Positions 6,922 to 12,967 of a stretch of DNA of 12,967 nucleotides are shown here, in pieces (position 1 is the stretch's first letter; each line of letters begins with the position of its first letter). The position numbers and the translations under genes were made by a program. The notes beneath the pieces are model-generated. The model searched no databases and was not told where the DNA came from. It saw nothing but the letters and a program-made list of their open reading frames with translations. Source of the DNA: Sedimentisphaerales bacterium (GTDB lineage: Bacteria; Planctomycetota; Phycisphaerae; Sedimentisphaerales; SG8-4); the NCBI GenBank assembly GCA_016928975.1, contig JAFGJR010000110.1, forward strand, positions 1 through 12,967, in the 5' to 3' direction.

Positions 6922-7104
6922 ATGAAGGCAAGAATCGAGGATACCTGCACGGCTTGTGGACTGTGCTGCGACACGTGCCCCGAGGTCTTCGAGATGGGCG
7001 ACGACATGGCTACGGTCATCGCCACTCCGGTGCCGGACGAGTACCGCGAGTTGGTCCAGCAGGCCGCCGATGAGTGTCCCGTCGAGGCGATTGTCATCGA
7101 ATAG
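6922..7104 (+). CDS. Small ferredoxin, single [4Fe-4S] cluster
   Basis: This 60-residue electron carrier is preceded by AGGAG six bases before the ATG, the clearest plus-strand ribosome site in the window. C9-x2-C12-x2-C15 together with C52 in C-P-V-E-A-I make one [4Fe-4S] site. C16 and C19 (C-C-D-T-C-P) are extra; C19 stands where the second cluster ligand or a disulphide partner lies in related Desulfovibrio and Thermotoga ferredoxins. The spacing lacks the full second C-x2-C-x2-C set, so one cluster is expected. It is a cytoplasmic protein and no partner enzyme is adjacent. The stop codon TAG belongs to the repeat at 7102-7130. Confidence 0.92.
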   Translation: MKARIEDTCTACGLCCDTCPEVFEMGDDMATVIATPVPDEYRELVQQAADECPVEAIVIE

Positions 7105-7130
7105 AGACGCGGAGCCGTCTGGCTTCTCTA
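7102..7130. repeat. TAGAGAC-type small palindrome at the ferredoxin stop
   Basis: TAGAGA (7102-7107) pairs with TCTCTA (7125-7130), and an inner AGCC/GGCT stem closes a GTCT loop. It looks like a diverged relative of the GTAGAGAC hairpins at 506-527 and 4868-4895. The first three bases are the ferredoxin stop codon. Confidence 0.45.
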
Positions 7131-7311
7131 CTGGACTTCTGCAAAATGGACGTTGGGCCTGCTTTGGGAAGGGAGAATCTTGTTCCTCGGTTCTTCCTTC
7201 CCAAGCCTCAATCGCCGAATAGACGGGGGCTCATGCCGATTCTCCAAGGAAATCGAAGAACAAGATTTCCTTGAAGAATGTAGGCCCAACGTCCATTTTG
7301 CACAAGTCCAG
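7131..7311. repeat. 181-bp long inverted repeat between convergent genes, possible two-way terminator
   Basis: The arms 7131-7160 and 7282-7311 are complementary at 29 of 30 positions. After a symmetric gap of about ten bases, a second pairing continues between about 7171-7199 and 7246-7272, which share AATCTTGTTC and TTCCTT blocks with a few mismatches. The centre, about 7200-7245, is an unpaired loop. The whole would fold as one long hairpin in RNA from either strand. It fills the gap between the ferredoxin (ends 7104) and pruA (ends 7315), so it could stop transcription from both sides. There is no poly-T tract, so intrinsic termination is uncertain. Its size and ends fit a non-autonomous mobile element. 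Confidence 0.75.
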
Positions 7312-7314
7312 TCT

Positions 7315-8898
7315 CTACGGCTGTTCCGTCACGCACCTCGGGTCCATGAAGTGCAGCAGGTAGTCCGGCCCGCCTGCCTTGGTGCCGGCGCCCGACATCT
7401 TGAATCCGCCGAATGGCTGCACCTTCACCAGGGCTCCGACGTTGCTGCGGTTCAGGTACAGGTTGCCCACGCGAAACTCCCGCACGGCCCGGTCGAGGCG
7501 CTCCCGGTTGCCACTGAACACCCCCCCGGTCAAGGCGAATCGCGTGGAATTCGCCCAGTTGAGCGCCTCATCGAAATCCCTGGCACGCAGGATCGACAGC
7601 ACCGGTCCGAACACTTCCTCCTGAGCCAGGCGATGCTCCGGCGTAATCCCCTCGACGAGGGTCAATGGGACATAGTATCCCTCCGCAGGGACTTCGCTTC
7701 GGTACAGAATCGTGCCTTCCTTCCGGGCCAGCTCGACGTACCGCAGGATCGAGCGTTGCGCCTTCTCGTCGATCACCGGTCCCATGTAGTTGCGGGGGTC
7801 TTCCGCCGGACCGATCTTGAGCCTCCTGGCCGCCTCCACGAGCGCGGGGACGAACTCGTCGTACACCTTGTCCAGCACGATCAGTCGCGAGCACGCGGAG
7901 CACTTCTGGCCCTGGTAGCCGAACGCGGAGTACAGGATGTCCCGAATCGCCATGTCGTGGTCGAATTCCTCATCGACGATGATGGCGTTCTTGCCGCCCA
8001 TCTCGCAGATCACCTTCTTGACGGAGGTTTGCCCCTCGGCCGTGCGCCCTGCACGCTCGACGATTCGCAGGCCGACGCTCATCGAGCCGGTGAACGCAAT
8101 GACGCTGACTTTGGGACTGTCCACAAGGTGGTCGCCGATGGCCGAGCTGGGACCGGGCAGGTAGTTGAAGACGCCGTTCGGCAGGCCCACCTCGCGGAAG
8201 AGCTCGACCAGGTGGTGTCCCACCACCATGGACTGGCTGGATGGCTTGTATACGACGGGATTGCCCGTCACGATGGCCGCGGCGCACATGCCGCAACTGA
8301 TGGCGAACGGGAAGTTCCACGGGGCAATGACGACCGTCACGCCCTTGGGCTGATAGAAGCAGTGGTTCGACTCGCTGCCGTAACTGCCCATGTCCAGCGG
8401 CACGCCCAGGCGGATCATCTCGCGGGCGTAGTACTCCAGAAAGTCGATTCCCTCCGCCACGTCGTTGTAGGCCTGGCCCCATTGTTTGCCTTCTTCGAGG
8501 ACTTGCCAGGCGGAATACTCGAAGATCCGCTGGCGGGCAAGGCCGGCCGCCTCGATCAGGAATCTCGCTCGCTCCGTGGGGTCCACGTCGCGCCAGTCCA
8601 TCAGCGCCCGCTGGGCCGCCGCAAGGGCCTGACCGGCCTGGGCCGTGTCTGCCTGGCAGACTGTGCCGATCACCTCGCTGGGTTTGGCCGGGTTGATGGA
8701 GTCCAGCGTCCGACCGGTAGTGACATCGCGGCCGTCGATATACAGGGGATACGTCCGTCCGAGCCGACGGCGCACCTGGGCGATTGCCAGCGGGAACGCC
8801 TGGCGGACCCTCGGGTCATCCACTCCTGGAAAGGTCCGCTCGTTTCGGAACGGCCCAAGGCCCGCAACGTTTTGAGGGGCAGCACGGTCTGTGATCAT
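7315..8898 (-). CDS. pruA: L-glutamate gamma-semialdehyde dehydrogenase (P5C dehydrogenase)
   Basis: This enzyme oxidises glutamate semialdehyde, the open form of pyrroline-5-carboxylate, to glutamate with NAD+. The 527-residue protein matches the single-domain P5CDH branch of aldehyde dehydrogenases. Visible are F-R-N-E-R-T-F and D-P-R-V-R-Q-A-F at the N-terminus, the cofactor region A-P-W-N-F-P-F-A-I, F-T-G-S-M-S-V-G, catalytic E299 (C-E-M-G-G-K-N) and nucleophile C333 (G-Q-K-C-S-A-C-S-R), with E-E-V-F-G-P-V-L later. The E-to-C spacing of 34 equals that in Thermus P5CDH (E288, C322). The start at 8898 has AAGGA seven bases upstream; the alternative at 8931 has none. No proline dehydrogenase is fused or adjacent, but proC lies 86 bp upstream in the same direction. 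The stop codon lies in the right TAGAGAC end of the intergenic repeat. Confidence 0.93.
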   Translation of the reverse strand: MITDRAAPQNVAGLGPFRNERTFPGVDDPRVRQAFPLAIAQVRRRLGRTYPLYIDGRDVTTGRTLDSINPAKPSEVIGTVCQADTAQAGQALAAAQRALMDWRDVDPTERARFLIEAAGLARQRIFEYSAWQVLEEGKQWGQAYNDVAEGIDFLEYYAREMIRLGVPLDMGSYGSESNHCFYQPKGVTVVIAPWNFPFAISCGMCAAAIVTGNPVVYKPSSQSMVVGHHLVELFREVGLPNGVFNYLPGPSSAIGDHLVDSPKVSVIAFTGSMSVGLRIVERAGRTAEGQTSVKKVICEMGGKNAIIVDEEFDHDMAIRDILYSAFGYQGQKCSACSRLIVLDKVYDEFVPALVEAARRLKIGPAEDPRNYMGPVIDEKAQRSILRYVELARKEGTILYRSEVPAEGYYVPLTLVEGITPEHRLAQEEVFGPVLSILRARDFDEALNWANSTRFALTGGVFSGNRERLDRAVREFRVGNLYLNRSNVGALVKVQPFGGFKMSGAGTKAGGPDYLLHFMDPRCVTEQP

Positions 8899-8984
8899 TC
8901 TCCAGTCCTTCCTGATCGTGTCGGTTGCCATCGGCGGTCATGGAAACCGACGCGCTGCTGTTCGTCATGTGGTATCGGATGGGT

Positions 8985-9797
8985 TCAGCCGGCGGAGAGC
9001 TCGCGGCTTCGCTCGGCAGCCCGATGCAGCGCCGCCGACACCATCTCGGTGAAGCCGCGGGCGTGAAACACCTTGAAGGCGGCCTCGGTCGTGCCGTTCG
9101 GCGTGGCCACTCGTGCGGCGAGCTGCGCCGGCGTGTTGCCCTCGCCGGCGGCCTTCTCCGCCAGCAGGGCGGCGCCTTTGGCCGTCTGGAGCACGAGCTC
9201 CTGCGCCTCTTCAGTCGGCAGACCCAGCTCCATCGCGGCGGCGATCATCTGCTGCATGAGCAAGAAGAAGTAAGCGGGGCCGGAGCCGCTGACCGCCGTC
9301 ACCGCGTCGAGCAGGCCCTCATCGTCCACGGCGACCACCTTGCCGACCGACAGAAGGATGAGCCGGGCCTTCTCGACCTTCGTCCTGGCCTTGTCGTTGG
9401 CGAACAGGACGCTGGCGGCCTCGTCCACCCAGGCGGGCATGTTCGGCATGACTCGTACGATGGCCAGATCCCCCAGGATCGAGGAGATCAGCGACGTCTT
9501 GATGCCGGCGGCGATGGAAATCACGAGGATGTCCTCGCCGAGGCGCCCTTTGATGCTCTCCAGCGCGTCCTTCATGTTCTGCGGCTTGACGCTGAGCACG
9601 AGCGTGTCGATTCTGGAGGCCAGGTCGGCGTTGTCCGCGGCAGTCCGGACGCCGTAATGCTCTCTGAGATACTCCACTCTCTCCGGGCGAATGTCACTGA
9701 CGTACACCTTGCCCGGCCGGTACACGCCGGCCTTCAGCACGCCGTTGATCAGTGCTTCCGCCATGTTGCCGCTGCCGATGAAGCCAATCGTCTCCAC
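8985..9797 (-). CDS. proC: Pyrroline-5-carboxylate reductase
   Basis: This enzyme catalyses the last step of proline synthesis, reducing pyrroline-5-carboxylate with NAD(P)H in the cytoplasm. I place the start at a GTG at 9797, which has AAGGAG seven bases upstream and gives 270 residues, the usual size. The open frame reaches back to an ATG at 9887, but the extra 30 residues are not family-like. Motifs: I-G-F-I-G-S-G-N-M-A (4-13) for the dinucleotide, M-P-N-M-P, and the signature S-G-S-G-P-A-Y. The late loop is T-P-N-G-T-T where many enzymes have S-P-G-G-T-T. It is upstream of pruA in the same direction, so the two genes probably share a transcript, and both proteins act on P5C. Confidence 0.95.
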   Translation of the reverse strand: METIGFIGSGNMAEALINGVLKAGVYRPGKVYVSDIRPERVEYLREHYGVRTAADNADLASRIDTLVLSVKPQNMKDALESIKGRLGEDILVISIAAGIKTSLISSILGDLAIVRVMPNMPAWVDEAASVLFANDKARTKVEKARLILLSVGKVVAVDDEGLLDAVTAVSGSGPAYFFLLMQQMIAAAMELGLPTEEAQELVLQTAKGAALLAEKAAGEGNTPAQLAARVATPNGTTEAAFKVFHARGFTEMVSAALHRAAERSRELSAG

Positions 9798-9807
9798 AGA
9801 TTTCTCC

Positions 9808-9835
9808 TTGTCCGGCTCTTCAAAACGACTACAAT
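9808..9835 (+). promoter_or_regulatory. Candidate promoter for the flavoredoxin gene
   Basis: TTGTCC (9808-9813) and TACAAT (9830-9835) stand 16 bases apart on the plus strand in the 89-bp gap between proC and the flavoredoxin gene. They could serve the latter, with transcription starting about 45 bases before its ATG. The site abuts the proC ribosome site. The match is modest. Confidence 0.25.
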
Positions 9836-9886
9836 CGGGCTCTTGAATTCCCAGGGCAAACGTATCGTTCTTGCTGGAGAAAATCA

Positions 9887-10402
9887 ATGCAAAAGCAGGT
9901 GGAATTCACCGAGGCGGTCAAGACCAAGTATCCCGAGCAGACGATCGTCGCCGTCGCCAAAGACAGCGCAGGCAAAGCCAACCCGATCACGCTGGGCTGG
10001 ACGATGTTCGCCTCCGGCAGCCCGCCGATGATGGCGATTGCGGTGGCGAAGGGACACTATTCCGTCAAGGCCATCGAGCACTCGAAGTGCTTCACGATCG
10101 CGTACCCGTCGGCGGACATGGTGGAGGATGCCTTGTTCTTTGGCTCGCGGTCCGGTCGCGACACGGACAAATTCGCCCAGTCGAAATGCCGGACGGAGCC
10201 GGCGAAACAGATCGACTCGGTCCTGCTCCTTGATGCCGTGGCGAACTTCGAGTGCGTCCTGGAGTCGCAAATGGCGGCCGGCGACCATATGATCTACGTG
10301 GGCAGAGTCGTCGCCGCCCACGTCAACACGCAGCGGAAGAAGCGTCTGTACACGGTTGCCCCGGGCCACAAGCTCGGCGCGGTGATGCCTTGTGATGATT
10401 GA
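9887..10402 (+). CDS. Flavoredoxin-like flavin reductase-domain protein
   Basis: The 171-residue protein consists of one flavin reductase-like domain (split-barrel FMN fold). The core N-P-I-T-L-G-W-T-M then S-P-P-M-M-A-I-A-V is the FMN-binding strand-loop of the family, followed by S-V-K-A-I-E-H-S-K-C-F-T-I-A-Y-P. The start ATG has GGAGA seven bases upstream. Members bind FMN and pass electrons or reduce flavin; the partner here is unknown. Its last 8 bases overlap the start of the URO-D-like gene, which points to coupled expression. It is divergent from proC. Confidence 0.88.
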   Translation: MQKQVEFTEAVKTKYPEQTIVAVAKDSAGKANPITLGWTMFASGSPPMMAIAVAKGHYSVKAIEHSKCFTIAYPSADMVEDALFFGSRSGRDTDKFAQSKCRTEPAKQIDSVLLLDAVANFECVLESQMAAGDHMIYVGRVVAAHVNTQRKKRLYTVAPGHKLGAVMPCDD

Positions 10403-11441
10403 GCCTTATCTCCAGGACCTGGAACGCCGGATCGACTCGCGGGTGGAGGAGTCGCTCTTTCAACAGTGGCGGGCTTTCGCCGGCGGACGGTGCGAGGAGC
10501 CGGTCTTCTCGCCACGCAGACCCGCTGGCGTGCCACCGTCGGTCGAATGGCCGCACGTGCTCGTCAACGATGCGCTTGGCGATGTCGACGCCATGGCGTT
10601 GCAGCAGTTGGAGATGTGCTCGAAGGCGCTCGCGGAGGGCAGCGGGGCGCTGCTGTCCGTGCGATGCAACTACGGGACCGCGATTCTGCCCTCGCTGTTC
10701 GGGGCCGAGCTGTTCCTGATGGACAGAGAGATCGACACGCTTCCCGCCTGCCGGCCGCTCCCGGACGGCTCTGAAACTGTCAAGCGACTCCTGGATCGAG
10801 GCGTTCCCGATTCGACCGCAGGCCAGGGCGGTGCCGTATTCGCGATGGGACAGCGCCACAAAGAGCTGTTCAAGGGCTATCCAAACCTGTCGCGTCACGT
10901 CCACGTCTATCATCCGGATCTACAGGGTCCAATGAACGTCTGCGAGATGCTCTGGGGCGGCTCGTTCTACGTGGACCTGTACGACAAGCCGGACCTGGTC
11001 AAGGATTTCCTCTCGCTCATCACCCAGACGTACGTCCGCTTCATGAGACGGTGGCAGGAGCTTGTCCCGCCTCTCGATGGTTTCGCCGTGCACTGGTCGA
11101 TGCTGCACCGGGGCTGTATCATGATCCGAAACGACGCGGCGACGAACCTTTCGCCCGCGATGTATGAGCAGTTCATCCGGCCGTGCGATCAGCAGTTGCT
11201 CGGTGAATTCGGGGGCGGCGCCATCCACTTCTGCGGCCGGGGCGATCACTTCATCGCCCAGGCCGCCGACCTGGCCGGCGTGCACGCCTTCAACGTCACC
11301 CAGCCCCACCTCAACGATGCGGAGACTGTCTTTCTAAACACCGTCGATCGAGGCATCCAGCTCCTCGGCTTCGACCGCCAGGCTGCCGAGCAGGCCCTGC
11401 GCCAGGGCCGCGACCTCCACGGCAACGTCCATTGCGGGTAG
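10395..11441 (+). CDS. Uroporphyrinogen decarboxylase-family protein, not HemE
   Basis: The protein is 348 residues long. It has the TIM-barrel pattern of the URO-D/corrinoid methyltransferase superfamily: an N-terminal helical region, a W-G-G-S-F-Y-V-D-L-Y strand-helix, L-S-P-A-M-Y-E-Q-F-I-R-P and, late, I-H-F-C-G-R-G (H278, C280). The H-x-C-G block is the zinc-site motif of methylcobamide:CoM methyltransferases such as MtaA. The R-Q-A-G-R-Y motif of true HemE is absent, so haem synthesis is unlikely. Planctomycetes carry many such paralogues of unknown substrate. I chose the ATG at 10395; a GTG at 10392 is directly before it. It overlaps the flavoredoxin gene by 8 nt, suggesting a redox-linked methyl transfer pair, which is only an inference. 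Confidence 0.8.
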   Translation: MIEPYLQDLERRIDSRVEESLFQQWRAFAGGRCEEPVFSPRRPAGVPPSVEWPHVLVNDALGDVDAMALQQLEMCSKALAEGSGALLSVRCNYGTAILPSLFGAELFLMDREIDTLPACRPLPDGSETVKRLLDRGVPDSTAGQGGAVFAMGQRHKELFKGYPNLSRHVHVYHPDLQGPMNVCEMLWGGSFYVDLYDKPDLVKDFLSLITQTYVRFMRRWQELVPPLDGFAVHWSMLHRGCIMIRNDAATNLSPAMYEQFIRPCDQQLLGEFGGGAIHFCGRGDHFIAQAADLAGVHAFNVTQPHLNDAETVFLNTVDRGIQLLGFDRQAAEQALRQGRDLHGNVHCG

Positions 11442-11558
11442 CCGCATCCGTCATGGTGAAGAACGAGGGTGCATTGCAGCAGTTGCGTGTGGAGAGCCGA
11501 TGGCATGGAAACAGAGCCAACGTGACTGCAAGGGACTCTCACAGACTGAGACGGGCCA

Positions 11559-11648
11559 TGTCACCCCCGCGAAGGCGGGGGACCGTTCGATACGTGGCTG
11601 GATTCCCGCCCCCCGATCGGGTCGAGGACAAGCTTCGCGGGAATGACA
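11559..11648. repeat. 90-bp MITE-like inverted repeat
   Basis: The ends TGTCACCCCCGCGAAG (11559-11574) and the complement of 11633-11648 agree at 14 of 16 positions. Internal GGATTCCCGCC matches a common bacterial pattern in which 'GGATTCCCGC...GCGGGAATGAC' units occur as scattered palindromes. It lies in the 249-bp gap between the URO-D-like gene and the membrane protein. The remainder of that gap (11442-11558 and 11649-11690) shows nothing I recognise. Confidence 0.7.
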
Positions 11649-11690
11649 TCGTCAACATGGATGCGTGGCCCAACCGGTCGTAGCTGAACA

Positions 11691-12101
11691 ATGCTCAGAA
11701 TATCGCAAATGAGATCGGTCCGGGACGTGGTGACGCGGTTTCGCGAGAACTGGCGGGGGTACGTCCACACCTACCGCATGCTCCTGGCCCTGACCGTCCT
11801 GGCGTCGCTGGCGGACATGGCCTCGACGATCTACTTCATGCTCATTCACGGCACCGATGTGGAACAGCACCCGGCGGTCCGCTCGTTTGCGTACGTTCTG
11901 GGTCCCATTCTCGGCCCGATCGTCGGCAAGGCCGTCCAGTTCTTCGTGGTCATCGCTCTGACGGTCTTCCTTCGCCGCTGGGCGCTGTACATCTTCCTCA
12001 CCGTGATCATCCTCTACCTCTGGGCCGCCTGGTACAACATCTGGGGCTACCACCTCTATTATCCCCGCCTGCTCAAACTCCTCGAGTACCTGGCCATCTG
12101 A
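11691..12101 (+). CDS. Small membrane protein, three predicted helices
   Basis: The protein is 136 residues long. A basic, cytoplasm-like N-terminus (about 1-28) is followed by hydrophobic segments at about 30-52, 67-95 (possibly with a short break at the P-I-L-G-P-I stretch) and 96-120, then a Tyr-rich tail. The first segment has L-A-D-M-A-S-T-I-Y and is followed by a short loop with H-P-A-V; the second has G-P-I-V-G-K. This order resembles the DUF5658 type of small membrane protein, but I am not sure. There is no strong ribosome site before 11691; ATG 11709 is an alternative. The function is unknown. Confidence 0.65.
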   Translation: MLRISQMRSVRDVVTRFRENWRGYVHTYRMLLALTVLASLADMASTIYFMLIHGTDVEQHPAVRSFAYVLGPILGPIVGKAVQFFVVIALTVFLRRWALYIFLTVIILYLWAAWYNIWGYHLYYPRLLKLLEYLAI

Positions 12102-12336
12102 GCTACGTAGTCGCTCGCCGTGCGTACGCTGTCTCGCTCTTTACGATAGCCCTTTTTCCGATTGCCTGTGAGGACAACTGCCGGGATAATCTCTGTAACA
12201 GACGCGGAGACCGGCGGTGGCGGGTCTCGCGAAGATGAACGGCTTGGCAAGTTGCGGTGCTCGATGATCAGAGTTGTCGCGCTAATTGTCGGCGTATTCC
12301 TAATCGTTGCTGGAGCCGTTGCATGGCTGCTGCTGG
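12102..12336. other. Gap with a possible short hydrophobic frame
   Basis: No clear promoter or terminator is seen. An ATG at 12264 opens about 28 hydrophobic residues (M-I-R-V-V-A-L-I-V-G...) that look like a membrane segment, but the frame then runs into sequence that is clearly coding in another frame. It may be a small membrane protein, or the original 5' end of the next gene before a frameshift. Confidence 0.35.
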
Positions 12337-12967
12337 ATGCCATCTGCGCCGTCGACTCAAGTCCAACGGCTCGCTGTGACCTGGCCGGCGCGGATTCGCA
12401 GCCGCAAGAGGCGGTGGGGGTTGGGTTTGTCAGTGGTCCTGAGTCTGGTCGCGTACGGGGGCCTGCACTTCGTGCGCCTCCCCGGGGAATACAACGAGCC
12501 GTTCCTGCTGGGCTATCGCGAGTACGCGCGCACCGACATAGACGTTCCGGCCATCCGCGCCTGGCTGGATACTCAGGACCCGAACGCCTATCGGGGCGCG
12601 AGAATCGACCTGTACGCCTTGACGGACGAACAGAAAGCGAGCCTGCCGCAAGCCATCACGAGTCTGAAGCCGTACTGGGTCGAGTTCTTCCGAGACGCTC
12701 ACAACCATTGGGCGATCAGGCTTGACTGGGGACATGTCAATGATGACTGGGGCGTCGAGATTGGACGCCCGGACATGGAGATTCCCCAGACCACGTTGGC
12801 AAAGGAAGAGGAGAGATATCGAGAGTTTTCTATCCCCACCCGGCGTCTGCCGCTGCCGCCGGGGGCGTATGTCTGGCTTTGTGGAAATCGGCATGTAAAA
12901 GGGCCCCACGTCGGCGCCGAATTGGGACCCACCTATGGCATACTATACACCCTTACGTCACGCCGTC
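12337..12967 (+). CDS. Membrane-anchored protein of unknown function, cut by window edge
   Basis: The frame is open from after a TAA at 12301 to the last base, giving at least 210 residues. A strongly basic patch, R-I-R-S-R-K-R-R-W, is followed by one hydrophobic helix (L-S-V-V-L-S-L-V-A-Y), then a soluble part with well-mixed charged and aromatic residues (for example D-A-H-N-H-W-A-I-R-L-D-W-G) and ordered codon use. An N-in signal anchor and an extracytoplasmic domain are likely. The start is uncertain: ATG 12337 and GTG 12376 both lack a ribosome site. I do not recognise the family. The C-terminus is missing. Confidence 0.65.
   Translation, partial: MPSAPSTQVQRLAVTWPARIRSRKRRWGLGLSVVLSLVAYGGLHFVRLPGEYNEPFLLGYREYARTDIDVPAIRAWLDTQDPNAYRGARIDLYALTDEQKASLPQAITSLKPYWVEFFRDAHNHWAIRLDWGHVNDDWGVEIGRPDMEIPQTTLAKEEERYREFSIPTRRLPLPPGAYVWLCGNRHVKGPHVGAELGPTYGILYTLTSRR

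Noticed and set aside
7131..7311. Insertion sequence encoding a transposase
   Set aside because: The inverted repeat is only 181 bp and has no transposase frame, so at most it is a non-autonomous element.
7153..9066. A 637-residue plus-strand open frame opposite pruA
   Set aside because: It is antisense to a clear P5C dehydrogenase with its catalytic residues, starts inside the inverted repeat, and has no family features.

Overview
The window reads as accessory-rich chromosomal DNA of a planctomycete, most likely in or near the class Phycisphaerae. This is an inference. It rests on the high GC content, a secreted beta-helix protein carrying lamin-tail domains, an AroD-AroE fusion, a URO-D-like protein that is not HemE, and several families of short interspersed repeats, including an array whose minus strand repeatedly reads N-K-A-N. 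No rRNA, tRNA, transposase gene or CRISPR was seen.

Layout. Positions 1-859 hold no convincing gene: a degenerate short-repeat array (about 72-476), a 50-bp palindromic element inside it, and a GAGACGCAA hairpin. On the minus strand, 3184-860 encodes a secreted parallel beta-helix protein with two lamin-tail domains. Divergent from it, aroDE (3407-5167) encodes a fused 3-dehydroquinate dehydratase/shikimate dehydrogenase of the shikimate pathway. Its coding sequence is interrupted, in frame, by three different repeat elements. A small accessory block follows: a PIN-like protein overlapping the aroDE stop by 7 nt, an MNT nucleotidyltransferase, and a frameshifted HEPN partner. A single-cluster ferredoxin is next.

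The space between the ferredoxin stop and the convergent pruA stop (7102-7317) is almost wholly a composite inverted repeat whose TAGAGAC ends supply both stop codons. On the minus strand, proC (9797-8985) and pruA (8898-7315) form a pair acting on the proline/glutamate node: P5C reductase and glutamate-semialdehyde dehydrogenase use the same intermediate. Divergent from proC, a flavoredoxin-type flavoprotein overlaps by 8 nt a URO-D-like protein (10395-11441), which suggests a two-gene operon. A 90-bp MITE-like inverted repeat lies at 11559-11648. Then come a small three-helix membrane protein and a membrane-anchored protein of unknown function that runs off the right edge.

The most notable feature is the repeat biology: one essential biosynthetic gene carries three separate in-frame repeat insertions, at least two of which have relatives elsewhere in the same 13 kb. 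This resembles the palindromic elements known to insert in protein genes in Rickettsia, but the families here look different. The defence or toxin-antitoxin material (PIN, MNT, broken HEPN) looks like a decaying islet rather than an intact new system.
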